Shown in pieces: positions 9,500 through 22,870 of a stretch of DNA of 64,000 nucleotides (the first letter of the stretch is position 1; the number at the start of each line of letters is the position of its first letter). Origin of the DNA: Adiantum capillus-veneris. Lineage: Eukaryota > Streptophyta > Polypodiopsida > Polypodiales > Pteridaceae. The position numbers and the translations under genes are program-made. The stretch is taken from contig CM043944.1 of assembly GCA_014529385.2 (NCBI GenBank), positions 66,976,895 to 67,040,894 of the forward strand, in the 5' to 3' direction. The notes beneath the pieces are model-generated. The model worked only from the letters and a program-made list of their open reading frames with translations, searched no databases and was not told where the DNA came from.

Positions 9500-12400
9500 C
9501 ATCTTGTGGCCCTGGGGCCGTAGGGTGTCAACGTAGAGCATAGAGTGGTTTAGGGTAGCATAGATCACACCTGGGCCCTGCGCCATAGGGTGTCAATGTA
9601 GAGCATTAAGGTTTTTCTAAATTATTGCCATGGAGCATGGCACCTTGTTGTCGTAAAACCATATAAGAAAAACCTAGAGAAATGGTGGTTTCTTATTAGC
9701 AAATTGCACAACCGCCATTAGATGCCCATATATAGACCATGGAGAGTTTTCCTTAGTATTCAACAAACCCTATGGCCATAAAGAGAGCATCGTATGGCCA
9801 TAGGTTGCCAAAAAACCCTCATAGTGGTTTCTAGCATACAGGGTTCCATATAGAGCATAGAGCGGACCCTATGGACTTTAGGCAAAAGGATGCCAATATA
9901 GAGCATGGAGAGACTCTTACTAGAATAGAGGGGACCCTATGGCCTTCAAGCCACATGGTGCCAATATAGAGAAAATAGTGTTTTTTATTGACAAATATAG
10001 CTCCCTATGGCATACATGGGACCCTATGGCTTGAAGGCCATAGGTTCCTAATATAGAGCATAGAGCATAGAAGATTTTTTTGAAAGAATGAGGGCACCTT
10101 GTGGCCTTGGGGCCATAGGATCTTACTAGCATAGAGGGGACCCTACGGCCTTCAGCCCTTGATGGCATAGAGAGAACCCTATGGCCCTGGGTCACTAAAA
10201 TAAAACTACACATAGAATCTTTAGAAGGGCAGACAAGGTGTGGCTACAAAGGACACCCTATGGTCTTATAGGGTCTTACATCAAAATAGAGGGAATCATA
10301 TGGCCCCAGGGCACAATATGGCCATAAGGCCATAGGATGTCACTTCATACTAGAGGCCATAGGATCTCATCTCATACTAGAGGGTAACCTATGGCCCTAG
10401 GGCACCCTATGTCCATAAGGCCATAGGGTTTCACCTCATACTAAAGAGTAACATATGGCCCTAAGTCACCCTATGACCATAAGGCCATAGGGTGGTCTCA
10501 CATTGTACTATAGGGTGACCAATGTCCCATCTGGCCATAGGGTGTCAATGTACAATCTCAAGGGTCATAGGGTTCCATATGTTCCTATTGAAGATCCTAT
10601 GGCCCTAGGGCCATAGGATCACATGGTGCTCTATGTCCAAAAGGAACAATAGGTCCACAAGATCTCTAAAAGGAACAATATAGTTTCCTAGGGCCCTAGG
10701 ACCACAAGTTGCCCTATGTCCCATCTGGAGATCTTGTGGCCCGAGGGTCATAGGGTGGCAATGTGCAATCTCAAGGGCCATAGTGTTCCCTATGTTCCTT
10801 TTGGAGATCTTATGGCCCTAGGGCCCTAGGGGCATGGGGCTGCCATGTTGCCCGTTAATGTGCACCATGGGGTTCCCTATGCTCGTTATGGCCACCCTTG
10901 GGCCCTAGCCTGGATGCCCTCCAGTATGATGTGAGACCCTATGGACTTACGGTCACAGGGTGCCATATGTTCCTTTTGAAAACCCTGTGGCCCAAGGTCC
11001 ATAGGGTGGCGATGTACAATCTCAAGATCCATAGGCTTCCCTATGGTCCATTTAGAGATTCTATGGCACTAGGGCCATATGATCAAAGGATGCCCTATAC
11101 CGCATCTTAATTCCTTGTGTCCATAGGGTGCCAATGTACAATCTCAAGGGCCATAGGATTCCATAAGTTCCATTTGGAGATCCTATGGCCCTAGGGCCAT
11201 AGGATCACAAGGTGTCCTATCTCCCATCTGGAGACCTTTGTGGCCTAAGTTCCATAGGGTAAAAGGGTGCCCTATGTTCCATCTAGACACCTTGTGGCCC
11301 AAAGGTGATAGGGTAGGAATGTACATTCTCAAGGGCCATAGGGTTCCCTATGTTCCTTTTGGAGATCCTATGGCATTAGATCCATAGGATCTCCAAAAGG
11401 AACATAAGGAACCTAGGGCCATAGGATCAAAGGGTGCTATATGTCCCATCTTCAAAACTTGTGGCCCAACGGCCATAGGGTAGGATTGTACAATCTCAAG
11501 GGCCATAGAGTTCTCTATGTTCCTTCAACAGATCCTATGGCCCTAGGGCTATAAGATCTCCAAAAGGAACATATGGCCCTACTGCCATAGGATCACAGGG
11601 TTTAGGGTGTCCCATCTACAGATCTTGTGGCCCAAGGGCCATAGGGCAGGAATGTACAATTCCAAGGTCCATAGGGTTTTGTATGTTCCTTTTAGAGATC
11701 CTATGGCCCTAGGGCGATAACATCTCCACAAGGAACATAAGAAACCTAGAGCCATAGGATCAAAGGGAGCTCCATGTCCCATATGGAGACCTTGTGGCCT
11801 AAGGGCCATAGGGTGGGAATGTACAATCTCAAGGGCCATAGGATTCCCTCTGTTCATTTTGGAGATCCTATGGCACTAGGGCCATAGGATCTCCAAAAGA
11901 AACATAGGGAACCTAGGGCCATAGGATCAAAGGGTGCCATATGTCCCATCTACAGACCTTGTGGCCCAAGGGCCATAGGGTAGGAATGTACAATCTTAAG
12001 GGCCGATCACAGGGTGCCTTGTGTCCCATCTAGAGAGCTTATGGCCCAAGGGCCATAGCGTGGCACTGTACAATCTCAAAGGCCTTAGAATTCTCTTTGT
12101 TCCTTATGGGGATCGTATGGCACTAAGGCCATAGGATCTCCAAAAGGAACATAAGGAACCTAGGGCCATAGGATCAAAGAATTCCCTATGTCCCATCTAC
12201 AAACCTTGTGGCCCAAGGGCCATAGGGTGGGAATGTACAATCTCAAGGGCCATATGCTTCCCTATGTACCTTTTGGATATCCAATGGCCCTAGGGCCATA
12301 GGATCACCAAAACAAACATAAGGAACCTAGGGCTCTAGGATCAAAGAATGCCCTATGTCACATCTAGAGACCTTGTGGCCCAAGGGCCATGGGGTGGGAA

Positions 12401-15400
12401 TGTAAAATCTCAAGGGCCATATGGTTCCCTATGTTTCTTTGGGAGATCCAATGGCCCTAGGGCCATAGGATCTCCAAAACAAACATAAGAAATCTATGGC
12501 CATAGGATCAAAGGGTGCCTTATGTCCCATCTAGAGACCTTGTGGCCCAAGGGCCATAGCGAGGTAAGGTAAAATCTCAAGGGCCATATTGGTCCATATG
12601 TTCCTTTTCGAGATCTTATGGACCTAGGGCCATAGGATCACATGGTGCCTTGTATCCCATCTAGAGAGCTTATGGCCCAAGTGCCATAGGGTGACACTGT
12701 ACAATCTCAACCGCCCTATGGTTCTCTATGTTTCTTATGGGGATCCTATAGCCCTAGAGCAATAGGATCTCCAAAAGGAACATAAGAAACCTAGGTCCAT
12801 AGGATCAAAGAATGACCTATGTCCCATCTATAGACCTTGTGGCCCAAGGGCCATAGGATGGGAATGTACAATCTCAAGGGACATATGGTTCCCTATGTTC
12901 CTTTTGGAGATCCAATGGCCGTAGGCCCATAGGATCTCCAAAACAAACATAAGGAACCTATGGCCAGAGGATCAAAGGGTGCCTTACGTCCCATCTAGAG
13001 ACCTTGTGGCCCAAGGGCCATAGGGGGGAAAGGTACAATCTCAAGGGCGATATTGTTCTCTATGTTCCTTTTGGAGATCTTGTGGACCTAGGGCCATATG
13101 ATCACAGGGTCGCTTGTGTCCCATCTAAAGAGATTATGGCCCAAGGGGCATAGGGTGACATTGTACAATCTCAAGGGGCATATGGATATCTATGTTCCTT
13201 ATGGGGATCCTATGGCCCTAGGGCCATAAGATCTATAAAATAACCTAGGTCCATAGGATCAAATAATGCCCTATGTCCCACCTACAGACCTTGTGTCCCA
13301 AGGACCATAGGGTGGGAATGTACAATCTCGAGGGCCATATGGTTCCCTATGTTCCTTTTGGCGACCAAATGGCCCTAGGTTCGCAAGGGCCATGGGGTGG
13401 GAATGTACAATCTCAAGGGCCTCTATGTTCCTTATGGGGATCCTATGGCCCTAGGGCCTTAGGATCTCCAAAAGGAACACAAGGAACCTAGGTCCATAGG
13501 ATGAAAGAATGCCCTATGTCCCATCGACAGACCTTGTTGCCCAAAGACCATAGGGTGAGAATGTACAATCTCAAGGGACATATGGTTCCTTATGTTCCTT
13601 TTGGAGATCAATAGCCCTAAGGCCATAGGATCTCCAAAACAAACATAAGGAACCTATGGCCATATTGTTCCCTATGTTCCTTTTCGACATCTTATGGCCC
13701 TAGGGCCATACGATCACAGGGTGCCTTGTTCCTTATGGGGATCCTATGGCCCTAGGTTCCCAAGGGCCATAGGGTGGGAATGTACAATCTCAAGGGCCTC
13801 TATGTTCCTTATGGGGATCCTATGGCCCTAGGGCCATAGGATCTCCAAAAGGAACATAAGAAACCTAGGTGCATAGGATGAAAGAATGCCCTATGTCCCA
13901 TCTACAGACCTTGTGGCCCAAGGGCCATAGGGTGGGAATGTACAATCTCAAAGGACATATGGTTCTCTATGTTCCTTTTGGAGATCCAATGGCCCTAGGG
14001 CCATAGGATCTCCAAAACAAACATAAGAAACCTATGGCCAGAGGATGAAAGGCTGCATTATGTCGCAGCTAGACACCTTGTGTCCCAAGGGACATAGGGG
14101 GGAAAGGTACAAGCTCAAGGGTCATATTCTTCCCTATGTTCGTTTTCGAGATCTTATGACCCTAGGGCCATAGGATCACAGGGTTCCTTGTGTCCCATCT
14201 AGAGAGCTTATGGCCCAAGTGCCATAGGGTGACACTGTACAATCTCAACCGCCCTATGGTTCTCTATGTTTCTTATGGGGATCCTATAGCCCTAGGGCGA
14301 TAGGATCTCCAAAAGAAACATAAGGAACCTAGGTCCATAGGATCAAAGAATGCCCTATGTTCCTTATGGGGGTCCTATGGCCCTAGGTCCATAGGATCTC
14401 CAAAACGAACATAAGGAACCTAGGTCCATAGGATCAAAGAATGCCCTATGTCCCATGTACAAACCTTGTGGCCCAAGGGCCATAGGGTGAAAATGTACAA
14501 TCTGAAGGGACATATGGTTCCCTATGTTCCTCTTGGAGATCCAATGTCCCTAGGGCCATAGGATCTCCAAAACAAACATAAGGAACCTATGGCCAGAGGA
14601 TCAAAGGGTGCCTTATGTCCCATCTAGAGACCTTGTGGCCCAAGGGCCATAGGGAGGTAAGGTAAAATCTCAAGGGCAATATTGTTCCCCATGTTCCTTT
14701 TTGAGATCTTATGGCCCTAGGGCCATAGGATCACAGGGTGCCTTGTGTCCCATCTAAAGAGCTTATGGCCCAAGTGCCATAGGGTGACACTGTACAATCT
14801 CAACCGTTCTATGGTTCTCTATGTTTCTTATGGAGGTCCTAAAGCCCTAGGGCGATAGGATCTCCAAAAGGAACATAAGGAACTTAGGTCCATAGGATCA
14901 AAGAATGTTCTATGTCCCATCTATAGACCTTGTGGCCCAAGGGCCATAGGATGGGAATGTACCATCTCAAGGGACATATGGTTCCCTATGTTCCTTTTGG
15001 AGATCCAATGGCCCTAGGGCCATAGGATCTCAAAAACAAACATAAGGAACCTATGGCCATAGGATCAAAGGGTGCTTTATGTCCCATCTAGAGACCTTGT
15101 GGCCCAAGGGCCATAGGGGAGAAATGTACAATCTCAAGGGCCATATTGTTCCCTATGTTCCTTTTCAAGATCTTCTGGCCCTAGGGCCATAGGATCAGAG
15201 GGCCCTTGTGTCCCATCTAGAGAGTTGATGGCCCAAGGGCCATAGGGTGTCACTGTACAATCTCAAAGGCCATAGGGTTCTATGGGTTCCTTATGGGGAT
15301 CCTATGGCACTAGGGACATAGGATCTCCAAAAGGAACATAAGAAACTTAGAGCCATAGGATGAAAGAATTCCCTATATCCCATGTACAGACCTTGTGACC

Positions 15401-18400
15401 CAAGGGCCATAGGGTGGGAATGTACAATCTCAAGGGCCATATGGTTCCCTATGTTCCTTCTGGAGATCCAATGGCCCTAGGGCCATAGGTTGTCCAAAAC
15501 AAACATAAGGAACCTATGGCCAGAGGATCAAAGGGTGCCTTATGTCCCATCTATAGACCTTGTGGCCCAAGGGCCAGATTGTTCCCTATGTTCATTTCTG
15601 AGATCTTATGGCCCTAGGGCCATAGGATCATAGGGTGCATTGTGTCCCATCTAGAGAGCTTATGGCCCAAGGGCCATAGGGTGGCACTGTACAATCTCAT
15701 AGGCCATAGGATTCTCTATGTTCCTTGTGGGGATCCTATAGCCCTAGGGCCATAGGATCTTAAAAAGGAACATAACGAACCTAGGGCTATAGGATCAAAG
15801 AATGCCCTATGTCCTACCTACAGACCTTGTGGCCCAAGGGCCATAGGGTGGGAATGTACAATCTCAAGGGCCATATGGTTCCCTATGTTCCTTTTGGAGA
15901 TCCAATCGCCCTAGGGCCATAGGATCCCCACTGAGGAACATAAGGAACCTATGGCCATAGGATCAAAGAATGCCCTATGTCCCATCTAGAGACCTTGTGG
16001 CCCAAGCTCCATAGGGTGGGAATATACAATCTCAAGGGCCATATGGTTTCCTATGTTCCTTTTGGAGATCCAATCGCCTTAGGTCCATAGGATCAAAGAA
16101 TTTCCTATGTCCCATCTAGAGACCTTTTGGCCCAAGGGCCATAGGGTGGGAATGTACAATCTCAAGGGCCATATGGTTCTCTATCTTCCTTATGGGGATC
16201 CTATGGCCCTAGGGCCATAAGATCTTCAAAAGGAACATAAGGAACCTATGGTCATAGGATCAAAGGGTGCCTTATGTCACACATAGGGGGGAAAGGTAAA
16301 ATCTCAAGGGCCATATTGTTCCCTATGTTCCTTTTGGCGATCTTATTGCCCTAGTGCCATAGGATCACAGGGTGCCTTCTGTCCAATCTAGAGAGCTTAT
16401 TGCCCAAGGGCCATAGGGTGGCACTGTACAATCTCAAAGGCCATAGGGTTATCTATGTTCCTTATGGGGATCCTATGGCACTAGGTCCATAGGATCTGCA
16501 AAAGAAACATAAGGAACCGAGGGCCATAGGATCAAAGAATGCCCTATGTCCTATCTATAGACCTTGTGGCCCAAGGGCCATAGTGTGGGAATGTACATTC
16601 TCAAGGGCCATATGGTTCCTTATGTTCCTTTTGGAGATCCAATCGCCCTAGGGCCATAGGATCTCTAAAACAAACATAAGGAACCTATGGCCATAGGATC
16701 AAAGGGTGCCTTATGTCCCATCTAGAGACCTTGTGGCCCAAGGGTGATAGGGGGTAAATGTACAATCTCAAGCGCCATATTGTTCCCTATGTTTCTTTTC
16801 GAGATCTTTTGGCCCTAGGGCCATAGGATCACATGCTGCCTTGTGTCCCATTTAGAGATCTTATGTCCCAAGGGCCATAGGGTGGCACTGTACAATCTCA
16901 AAGGCCATAGGGTTATCTATGTTCCTTATGGGGAGCCTATGGCACTAGGGATGTAGGATCTCCAAAAGGAACGTAAGGAACCTAGGGCCATAGGATCAAA
17001 GAATGCCCTATCTCCCATCTAGAGACCTAGTGGCCCAATGGCCATAGGGTGGGAATGTACAATCTCAAGGGCCATATGGTTCCCTATCTTCCTTTTGGAG
17101 ATCCAATGGCCCTAGGGCCATAGGATCTCCAAAACAAACATAAGGAACCTATGGCCAGAGGATCAAAGGGTGCCTTATGTCCCATCTAGAGACCTTGTGG
17201 CCCAAGGGCCATAGGGGGGAAATGTACAATCTCAAGGGCTACATTGTTACCTATGTTCCTTTTCGAGATCTTATGGCCCTAGGGCCATAGGATCACAGGG
17301 TGCCTTGTGTCCAATATAGAGAGCTTATGGCCCAAGGGCCATAGGGTGACATTGTACAATCTCAAAGGCCATAGGGTTCTCTATGTTCCTTGTGGGACCC
17401 TAGGGCCATAGGATCTCCAAAAGGAACATAAGGAACCTAGGGCCATAGGATCAAAGAATGCCCTATTTCCCATCTAGAGACCTTGTGGTCCAAGGGCCAT
17501 AGGGTGGGAATGTACAATCTCAAGGGCCATATGTTTCCCTATGTTCCTTTTTGAAATCCAATGCCTCTACTGCCATAGGATCACACGGTGCCCTATGTCC
17601 CATCTAGAGATATTACGGGCTAAGGGCCATAGGGGGGAAATGTACAATCTCAAGGGCTATATTGTTCCCTATGTTCCTTTTTGAGATCTTATGGCCCTAG
17701 GGCCATAGGATCACAAGGTGCCTTGTGTCCAATATAGAAAGCTTATGGCCCAAGGGCCATAGGGTGGCCTTGTACAATCTCAAAGGCCATAGGGTTGTCT
17801 ATGTTCCTTATGGGATCCTATGGCCCTAGGGCCATAGGATCTCCAAAATGAACATAAGGAAACTAGGGCCATAGGATCAAAGAATGCCCTATTTTCCATC
17901 TAGAGACCTTGTGGCCCAAGGGCCGTAGGGTCGGAATGTACAATCTCAAGGGCCATATGTTTCCCTATGTTCCTTTTGGAAATCCAATGGCTCTACTACC
18001 ATAGGATCATAGGGTGCCCTATGTCCCATCTAGAGATCTTATGGGCTAAGAGCCATAGGGTGGCAATGTACAATCTCAAAGGCCATAGGGTTCCCTGTGT
18101 TCCTTATGGGAATCCTATGGAACTAGGGCCATAGGATCTCCAAAGGAACATAAGGAGCGTAGGGCCATAGGATCAAAGTGTGCCTTATGTCCCATTTGGA
18201 GACCTTGTGGCCCAAGGGCCATAGGGTGGGAAGGTACAATCTCAAGGGACATATTGTTCCTTATGTTTCTTTTCGAGATCCTATGGCACTAGATCCATAG
18301 GATCTCCAAAAGGAACATAAGGAACCTAGAGCCATATGATCAAAGGATTCTATATGTCCCATCTTGAGACCTTGTGGCCCAAGACCATAGGTTAGGAATA

Positions 18401-18880
18401 AAAAATATCAAGGGCCATAGGTTTCCCTATGTTCCTTCTAAAGATCCTATGGCCCTACTGCCATAGGATCACAGGGTGCCCTATGTCCCATCTAGAGATC
18501 TATAGGGCCATAGAGTTCCCTATGTTCCGTTTGGAGATCCTATGGCCCTAGGGCTGTAAGGGCTGCCATGTTGCCCGTTAATGTGCACCATGGGGTTCCC
18601 TATGTTTGTTATGGCCACCCTTGGGCCCTAGGATGCCCTCAAGTATGATGTGAGACCCTATGTACTTAGGGTCACAGGGTGCCCTATGTTCCTTTTGAAG
18701 ACCCTGTGGCCCAAGGGCCATAGGGTGCCAATGTATAATCTCAAGGTCCATAGGGTTCCATAAGCTCCTTTTGGAGATCCTATGGCCCTATGGCCATAGG
18801 ATCACAAGGTGTCATATGTCCCATCTGGAGACCTTGTGGCCTAAGGGTCATAGGGTGGCAATGTACAATGTTCAGAGATC
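9500..18880. repeat. Giant palindromic satellite array with higher-order repeat
   Basis: More than 9 kb of tandem sequence in which a palindromic core (CCTATGGCCCTAGGGCCATAGG and variants) recurs every few tens of bases. From about 10240 the cores are joined by shared linkers: TGTCCCATCTAGAGACC, TTGTGGCCCAAGGGCC, TGTACAATCTCAAGG and TCCCTATGTTCCTTTTGGAG. From about 12100 to 18000 three monomers, marked ATCAAAGAATG, ATCAAAGGGTG and ATCACAGGGTG, follow in order and form a higher-order unit. Its period is near 463 bp in the cleanest part (marker positions 13876, 14339, then 14431, 14895, 15358) and ~455-465 bp near 16529, 16993, 17448. No coding gene is visible. The array ends about 240 bp before gene A. 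Confidence 0.9.
13816..13843. repeat. Example of the 28-bp perfect palindrome core
   Basis: The left half GATCCTATGGCCCT is followed directly by its exact reverse complement. Many copies in 10500-18800 are this palindrome or a one-mismatch form, some extended by GGA..TCC on the outside. Confidence 0.9.
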
Positions 18881-19115
18881 AAGCATGGCTAGATAATGTG
18901 AGGTAGTTTTCTATTTGACCAGTAGCATTCAATATAGAGACTCTACTTGGGCACCTAGGCCAACCATGTAGCACTAGAGCCATTTATAACAAAGTAATGT
19001 TATGCTATTAAGTTTACATAAACTTGGCTAAATCATATTCAAATCGAGCATAAATACAAATAATGTTATATTGTTATGTTTTCAGAGATACGGCTAAATC
19101 CTCTTCAATAAAAGA
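18881..19115 (+). promoter_or_regulatory. Region between array and gene A, ending in a 3' splice site
   Basis: AT-rich unique sequence. A pyrimidine-rich stretch ending TTATGTTTTCAG lies at about 19073-19084, some 30 bp before the ATG of gene A, so the upstream array may lie within or beyond a 5' leader intron. No TATA box can be assigned with confidence. Confidence 0.5.
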
Positions 19116-21830
19116 ATGCCAAAGTCAGTTGATGCAACAGGCTCCACTCCAAGCCCATGGTATCTAGATTTTCACTTACCAAGTGGTAAATCTGATGAGA
19201 GAGTCCACTTGTTCTTTAGTGATAAAGAACAATCTCCCTTCAAAGATTGTGGAATTGTCAAGGAGATAAATAAAGATTGCTCAGATCTTGACATGTCCCC
19301 ATGTCTTGGTGTGAAATTACAAAACGATGATTGTTACTTGCTAGAGCCCATGGCCTTTGCTTGGGAGTTGCTGAAAGATAGCAGTGATGGAGAGACAATG
19401 ATAAAGGCAGGGTGGATAGAAATCAGAGAAGATACTCCCAGCGAGAATCTCATGGACATGTTTACTGAAGGCTTCAAGAAAGTTATTCAGTATTTAGCCA
19501 GCTTGAAGGCACAGAATAGTAAGAAGCAAAAAAATGAAGGTACAAGTCAAGTTAATCAGAAGAAGACTTTAAAGGAGAGTGAGACGCCCTCAGCCAAAAA
19601 TAGCACCGAAAATGTGGAGCAAGAAAGTCTTTCACTTGTACCTCTAGAGGCTCCACGTAGGGATGAAGCTAGCTTAACAAAACCTCCTTTAATAACTCCT
19701 TCAATAGCAGTAATTGCAGATTCAGCCTTAGTGAAGGTGCTAGCCTCAATTGTTCAGCCGGAAGAAAAAGATCTTGATAAGGATGTTAAGAAGACTTTCA
19801 AGAGTGGGCTAGATGGGTACATTGGAATAGAGCACTACTTCAAGTTTGGGGTGCAGTTTACACAACTCATCTCTGTTGACCAATGCAATCTTGCACCTGA
19901 TCACTTCAAATGTAGGCCATTGTCAGGTGTGTATGTAAAGTTCCTTTTGAGACAATTTGCAAAGCATTCTAGACCAATCTCCAATGCAGCTGACCTTATG
20001 CCATATGATCCCATAAAAAAGGAGCCTCTAAAGGCTAATGAAGTACATGCAGACAAGCTGGCAACATACCACTACTGGATTCTTTCTAGTCAACACTCCA
20101 TAATAGCAGCTAGAGCATTTTTGCGCAACAAGAGCACAAAGTATGCTTCAAGGAGAGAGTTCTACAAATACAGAACTGCAAGGATTGTTGTAGATGCCCC
20201 TAAAGAGATTGCAGTGCGAATCTCCAAAATGGAGAACATAGAGACACAGACAACAATGAAAACCCAACCTTATGTGGAGGTCTTGAAGCATGGGCATGGA
20301 CAGTGGCTAGCATATTCTTGTCCAAAAAAACCAAAGGCAGGTGTTCCCCATGGTCATGAGAGTCGAAAAGATTGGGATGTAAGTTCTATTTCTTGTTTCT
20401 CATTTTCTTAATCTACAGTTGTAGATAAAACCTTATTACTTTTTGTTTCTTGTAGGCCTTTGTGATTGTGGCAAACATCACATTTAACCATAGCTCATTT
20501 GCGAATAGAGAAGCCCACATGGTCATGTATCCAGAAGACATCTATGAGGAGTGGATAAACATCCTAGAGAACCATCAAGCCTCATTTGCACGTGGACGCC
20601 AACCAAGTATAACTACTTTTAGATTCTTACGAGGCTTAGAAGATAACAATGTTAAGCTATTACAATAGGAACTCAAAGAAGAAAAGATTTTCTTGGTGAA
20701 GCAACCACATCAACCGGACATGATCGACCTCTCTGCACGTGCAACAAACATAAAACAAATGAAGGTGTTTTTGGCTGAGATGTTCAAGTTATTCAAAGAG
20801 CTTGATCCAGTAGAAGCCATTACTTCATGGAAGGAATGTAGATCTCATTATAACATTACAGATGAGATCTACAAATCTCTCTTTATTAGTTGCACCCAAT
20901 GGCTACATCTTAGGCTTCAAAAAAAAAAGGAGACCCTAGCAATTCCAGAAGTGACCAAGGGATATGTGCAATGGATCATTGCACAAAAGAATGGTTCATC
21001 TAGATTACAATTCAGCTTGCCATGGACCATAAAGTGCGTGGGGAAGAATCTAGAAGGCATTGAGTTTCTCCAAGGTGAGAATAATTCTACAGTGCATGTT
21101 GGTGTATGTATCATAGACACAACACACAAGGGCACTATATCTAGTGGTTGGAGTGCTGCTCAATTTGGAAAGGTTATTGATGGAGTTTATAGAATAGCAC
21201 ATCAACCATCAGAATTTGTTATTGTTGGTCTAGTCAAGTACCAACATGCTGCTTCAGCTTCAGAAGGAAATCTCTGAAAAAGCAAAATGGTATGAGTTGT
21301 ATGCTTTGCCTCTTGGCTCTTTAATAGCATCAGGGACCATCCAACCCACTGCTCTTCGTGAAGTAATTTTTGGAGTTTGGGCTTTCTTTAGTCAAGAAGA
21401 GCAATTTGCCAATCACTCTAGTCTCAAGGAGTCTCTCTTTCAACCAATGTCTACTCTAGGCATTGACGACGATGAAGAGTTTGATGCTATGACTACCGCC
21501 AAATCTTTTTTTGTTCGGCGCGCCATCAAGTGTATTTGTCTCAAAGAGGATGATAAGGTAGTGGACATATTTTCACTTGGTTATGGGACCAAAGAGGCAC
21601 TTCTACAACAACTAAAGGTGATCTCAGTTGCTTGTACCAATGAGCAAATGACTGAGCTAGAAGCTCTTTGCCATTCTACAATAGATGAAGATGGCGAGCT
21701 TAAAAGGTGGGCAGGTTTGGTCTCTACTCCACAAAATGATAATGGCAAGGACTCAGAGAATGAAGAAATCGATGAGCCATTAGATGTTGAGGCTGATGTC
21801 ATTCTAGAGCTTCTACAGGAAACAGGTTAA
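19116..21830 (+). pseudogene. Gene A: unrecognised family, two exons, broken
   Basis: Exon 1 runs from ATG 19116 to 20378 (421 codons) and exon 2 from 20456 to 21830; the 77-bp intron joins them in phase 0. Together they would encode about 880 residues. The reading is broken by a TAG at 20666-20668 and by a one-base frameshift between about 21240 and 21277; no credible intron removes either. The family is not recognised. Visible features are a WYLDFH motif near the N-terminus, a Lys/Ser/Glu-rich linker around residues 135-185, YYWILSSQHS-like sequence near residue 320 (YHYWILSSQHSIIAA), and an acidic C-terminus. The residue-320 stretch loosely recalls the nucleotide-binding motif of ParB/sulfiredoxin-fold proteins; this is a weak guess. 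A probable homologue starts at 63880. Gene B lies 4 kb downstream on the same strand. Confidence 0.7.
20379..20455 (+). other. Intron of gene A
   Basis: Starts GTAAGT after GATTGGGAT and ends in the pyrimidine-rich TTTTTGTTTCTTGTAG. Removing it keeps the frame (phase 0), and the protein resumes AFVIVANITFNHSS. Confidence 0.85.
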
Positions 21831-22790
21831 GCTAGCCAGAATTTCAATTCTTTCATGATCTTTAGAACATTGGTATTTGGTTTGGTGTTTTTCTTTGACT
21901 TTGTAATCTTGAACGTTGATTTTGAAATCTTAAACATTGGTCTGATTTTATTTCACAAAACAGTTGTGTATGCTTATGATTTAGAGTATTTTCTAATGAG
22001 ATGATTTGAATTGAAGTGTGCAAATATTTCATGAACAAATGGTGCCAAAGAGCAAAGAGCACCTTTTAACCATGTGCCCATAAGATATGTATGCTTGGTA
22101 ATTAAAGTATCTTCAAAATAGATAAATCAAATATAACCACAAAATATGAAGATGTGAAAGTTTTCTAAATCTTTCTATCAAAGTTTTGAGTAGCATGTGA
22201 GTTTGATGTGCCAAATGTTTAGTTTTCATATTTAAAGATTTCTTTTTATTTTGTAACTTGAGTTTATTTTCGATGTTAAGGACAATGTACATTGTCATAA
22301 GGCCAAAAGTTGATTTATAAACACAAGAAAATTTTCACTTTATGGTATCAACACCCTGTGGCCGTAAGCCATAGGCTGGATCAAATATATTTACACTTGA
22401 ATAGATGATGGAGCAATATTTTTTAATGTTCTATCATTATGTACTTTGTGATAAATCTTATGTTTTCAAATAGATTGACACTTGAAAAGATCATGGAACA
22501 AGGGTTTATATTGTTTTGGCATTATGTACTAATGGATCCATACTAGAACCCTACGGCCTTATGGCCATAGGGCTCCTTTTTAATGTAAGGATGCAAAAGG
22601 ATGAGATTATGACCATGGGGCCAAAAAATACAAGTAGAGAGCCATTATTTCATCAAAAGAGGCGTAGGGAGGGCGCATGGAGGGCGTTTAGGAGAGGAGC
22701 AAGGAGCGCACACGGAGGGCGTTTAGGAGAGAAGCAAGGAGCGCGCAGAGCTGTGCTTGAGAGAGAAGACCAGGGTTTCGAAAATTTTGA

Positions 22791-22794
<4 letters not shown>
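21831..22794. other. No gene seen; downstream of gene A, isolated palindrome cores
   Basis: AT-rich sequence with single copies of the array core near 22350 (CCCTGTGGCCGTAAGCCATAGG) and 22548 (CCCTACGGCCTTATGGCCATAGGG). A 35-bp direct repeat lies at 22679-22745. The expected 3' end and poly(A) signal of gene A should lie here but none is distinctive. Confidence 0.5.
22679..22745 (+). repeat. 35-bp tandem duplication
   Basis: GGAGGGCGTTTAGGAGAG followed by (A/G)AGCAAGGAGCGC occurs twice with a 35-bp period. Confidence 0.75.
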
Positions 22795-22855
<61 letters not shown>

Positions 22856-22870
22856 AAGAGAGAGATAGAG
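22795..22870. repeat. (GA)n microsatellite
   Basis: About 35 GA dinucleotides with a few interruptions at both ends. Confidence 0.95.

Noticed and set aside
20640-20700. A second intron in gene A removing the TAG at 20666
   Set aside because: No GT donor at a workable distance from an AG acceptor; the surrounding frame is open on both sides, so a point-mutation stop is simpler.
21235-21280. A short intron explaining the frame change in gene A
   Set aside because: The candidate GT..AG span is only about 20-30 bp, too short for a plant intron.
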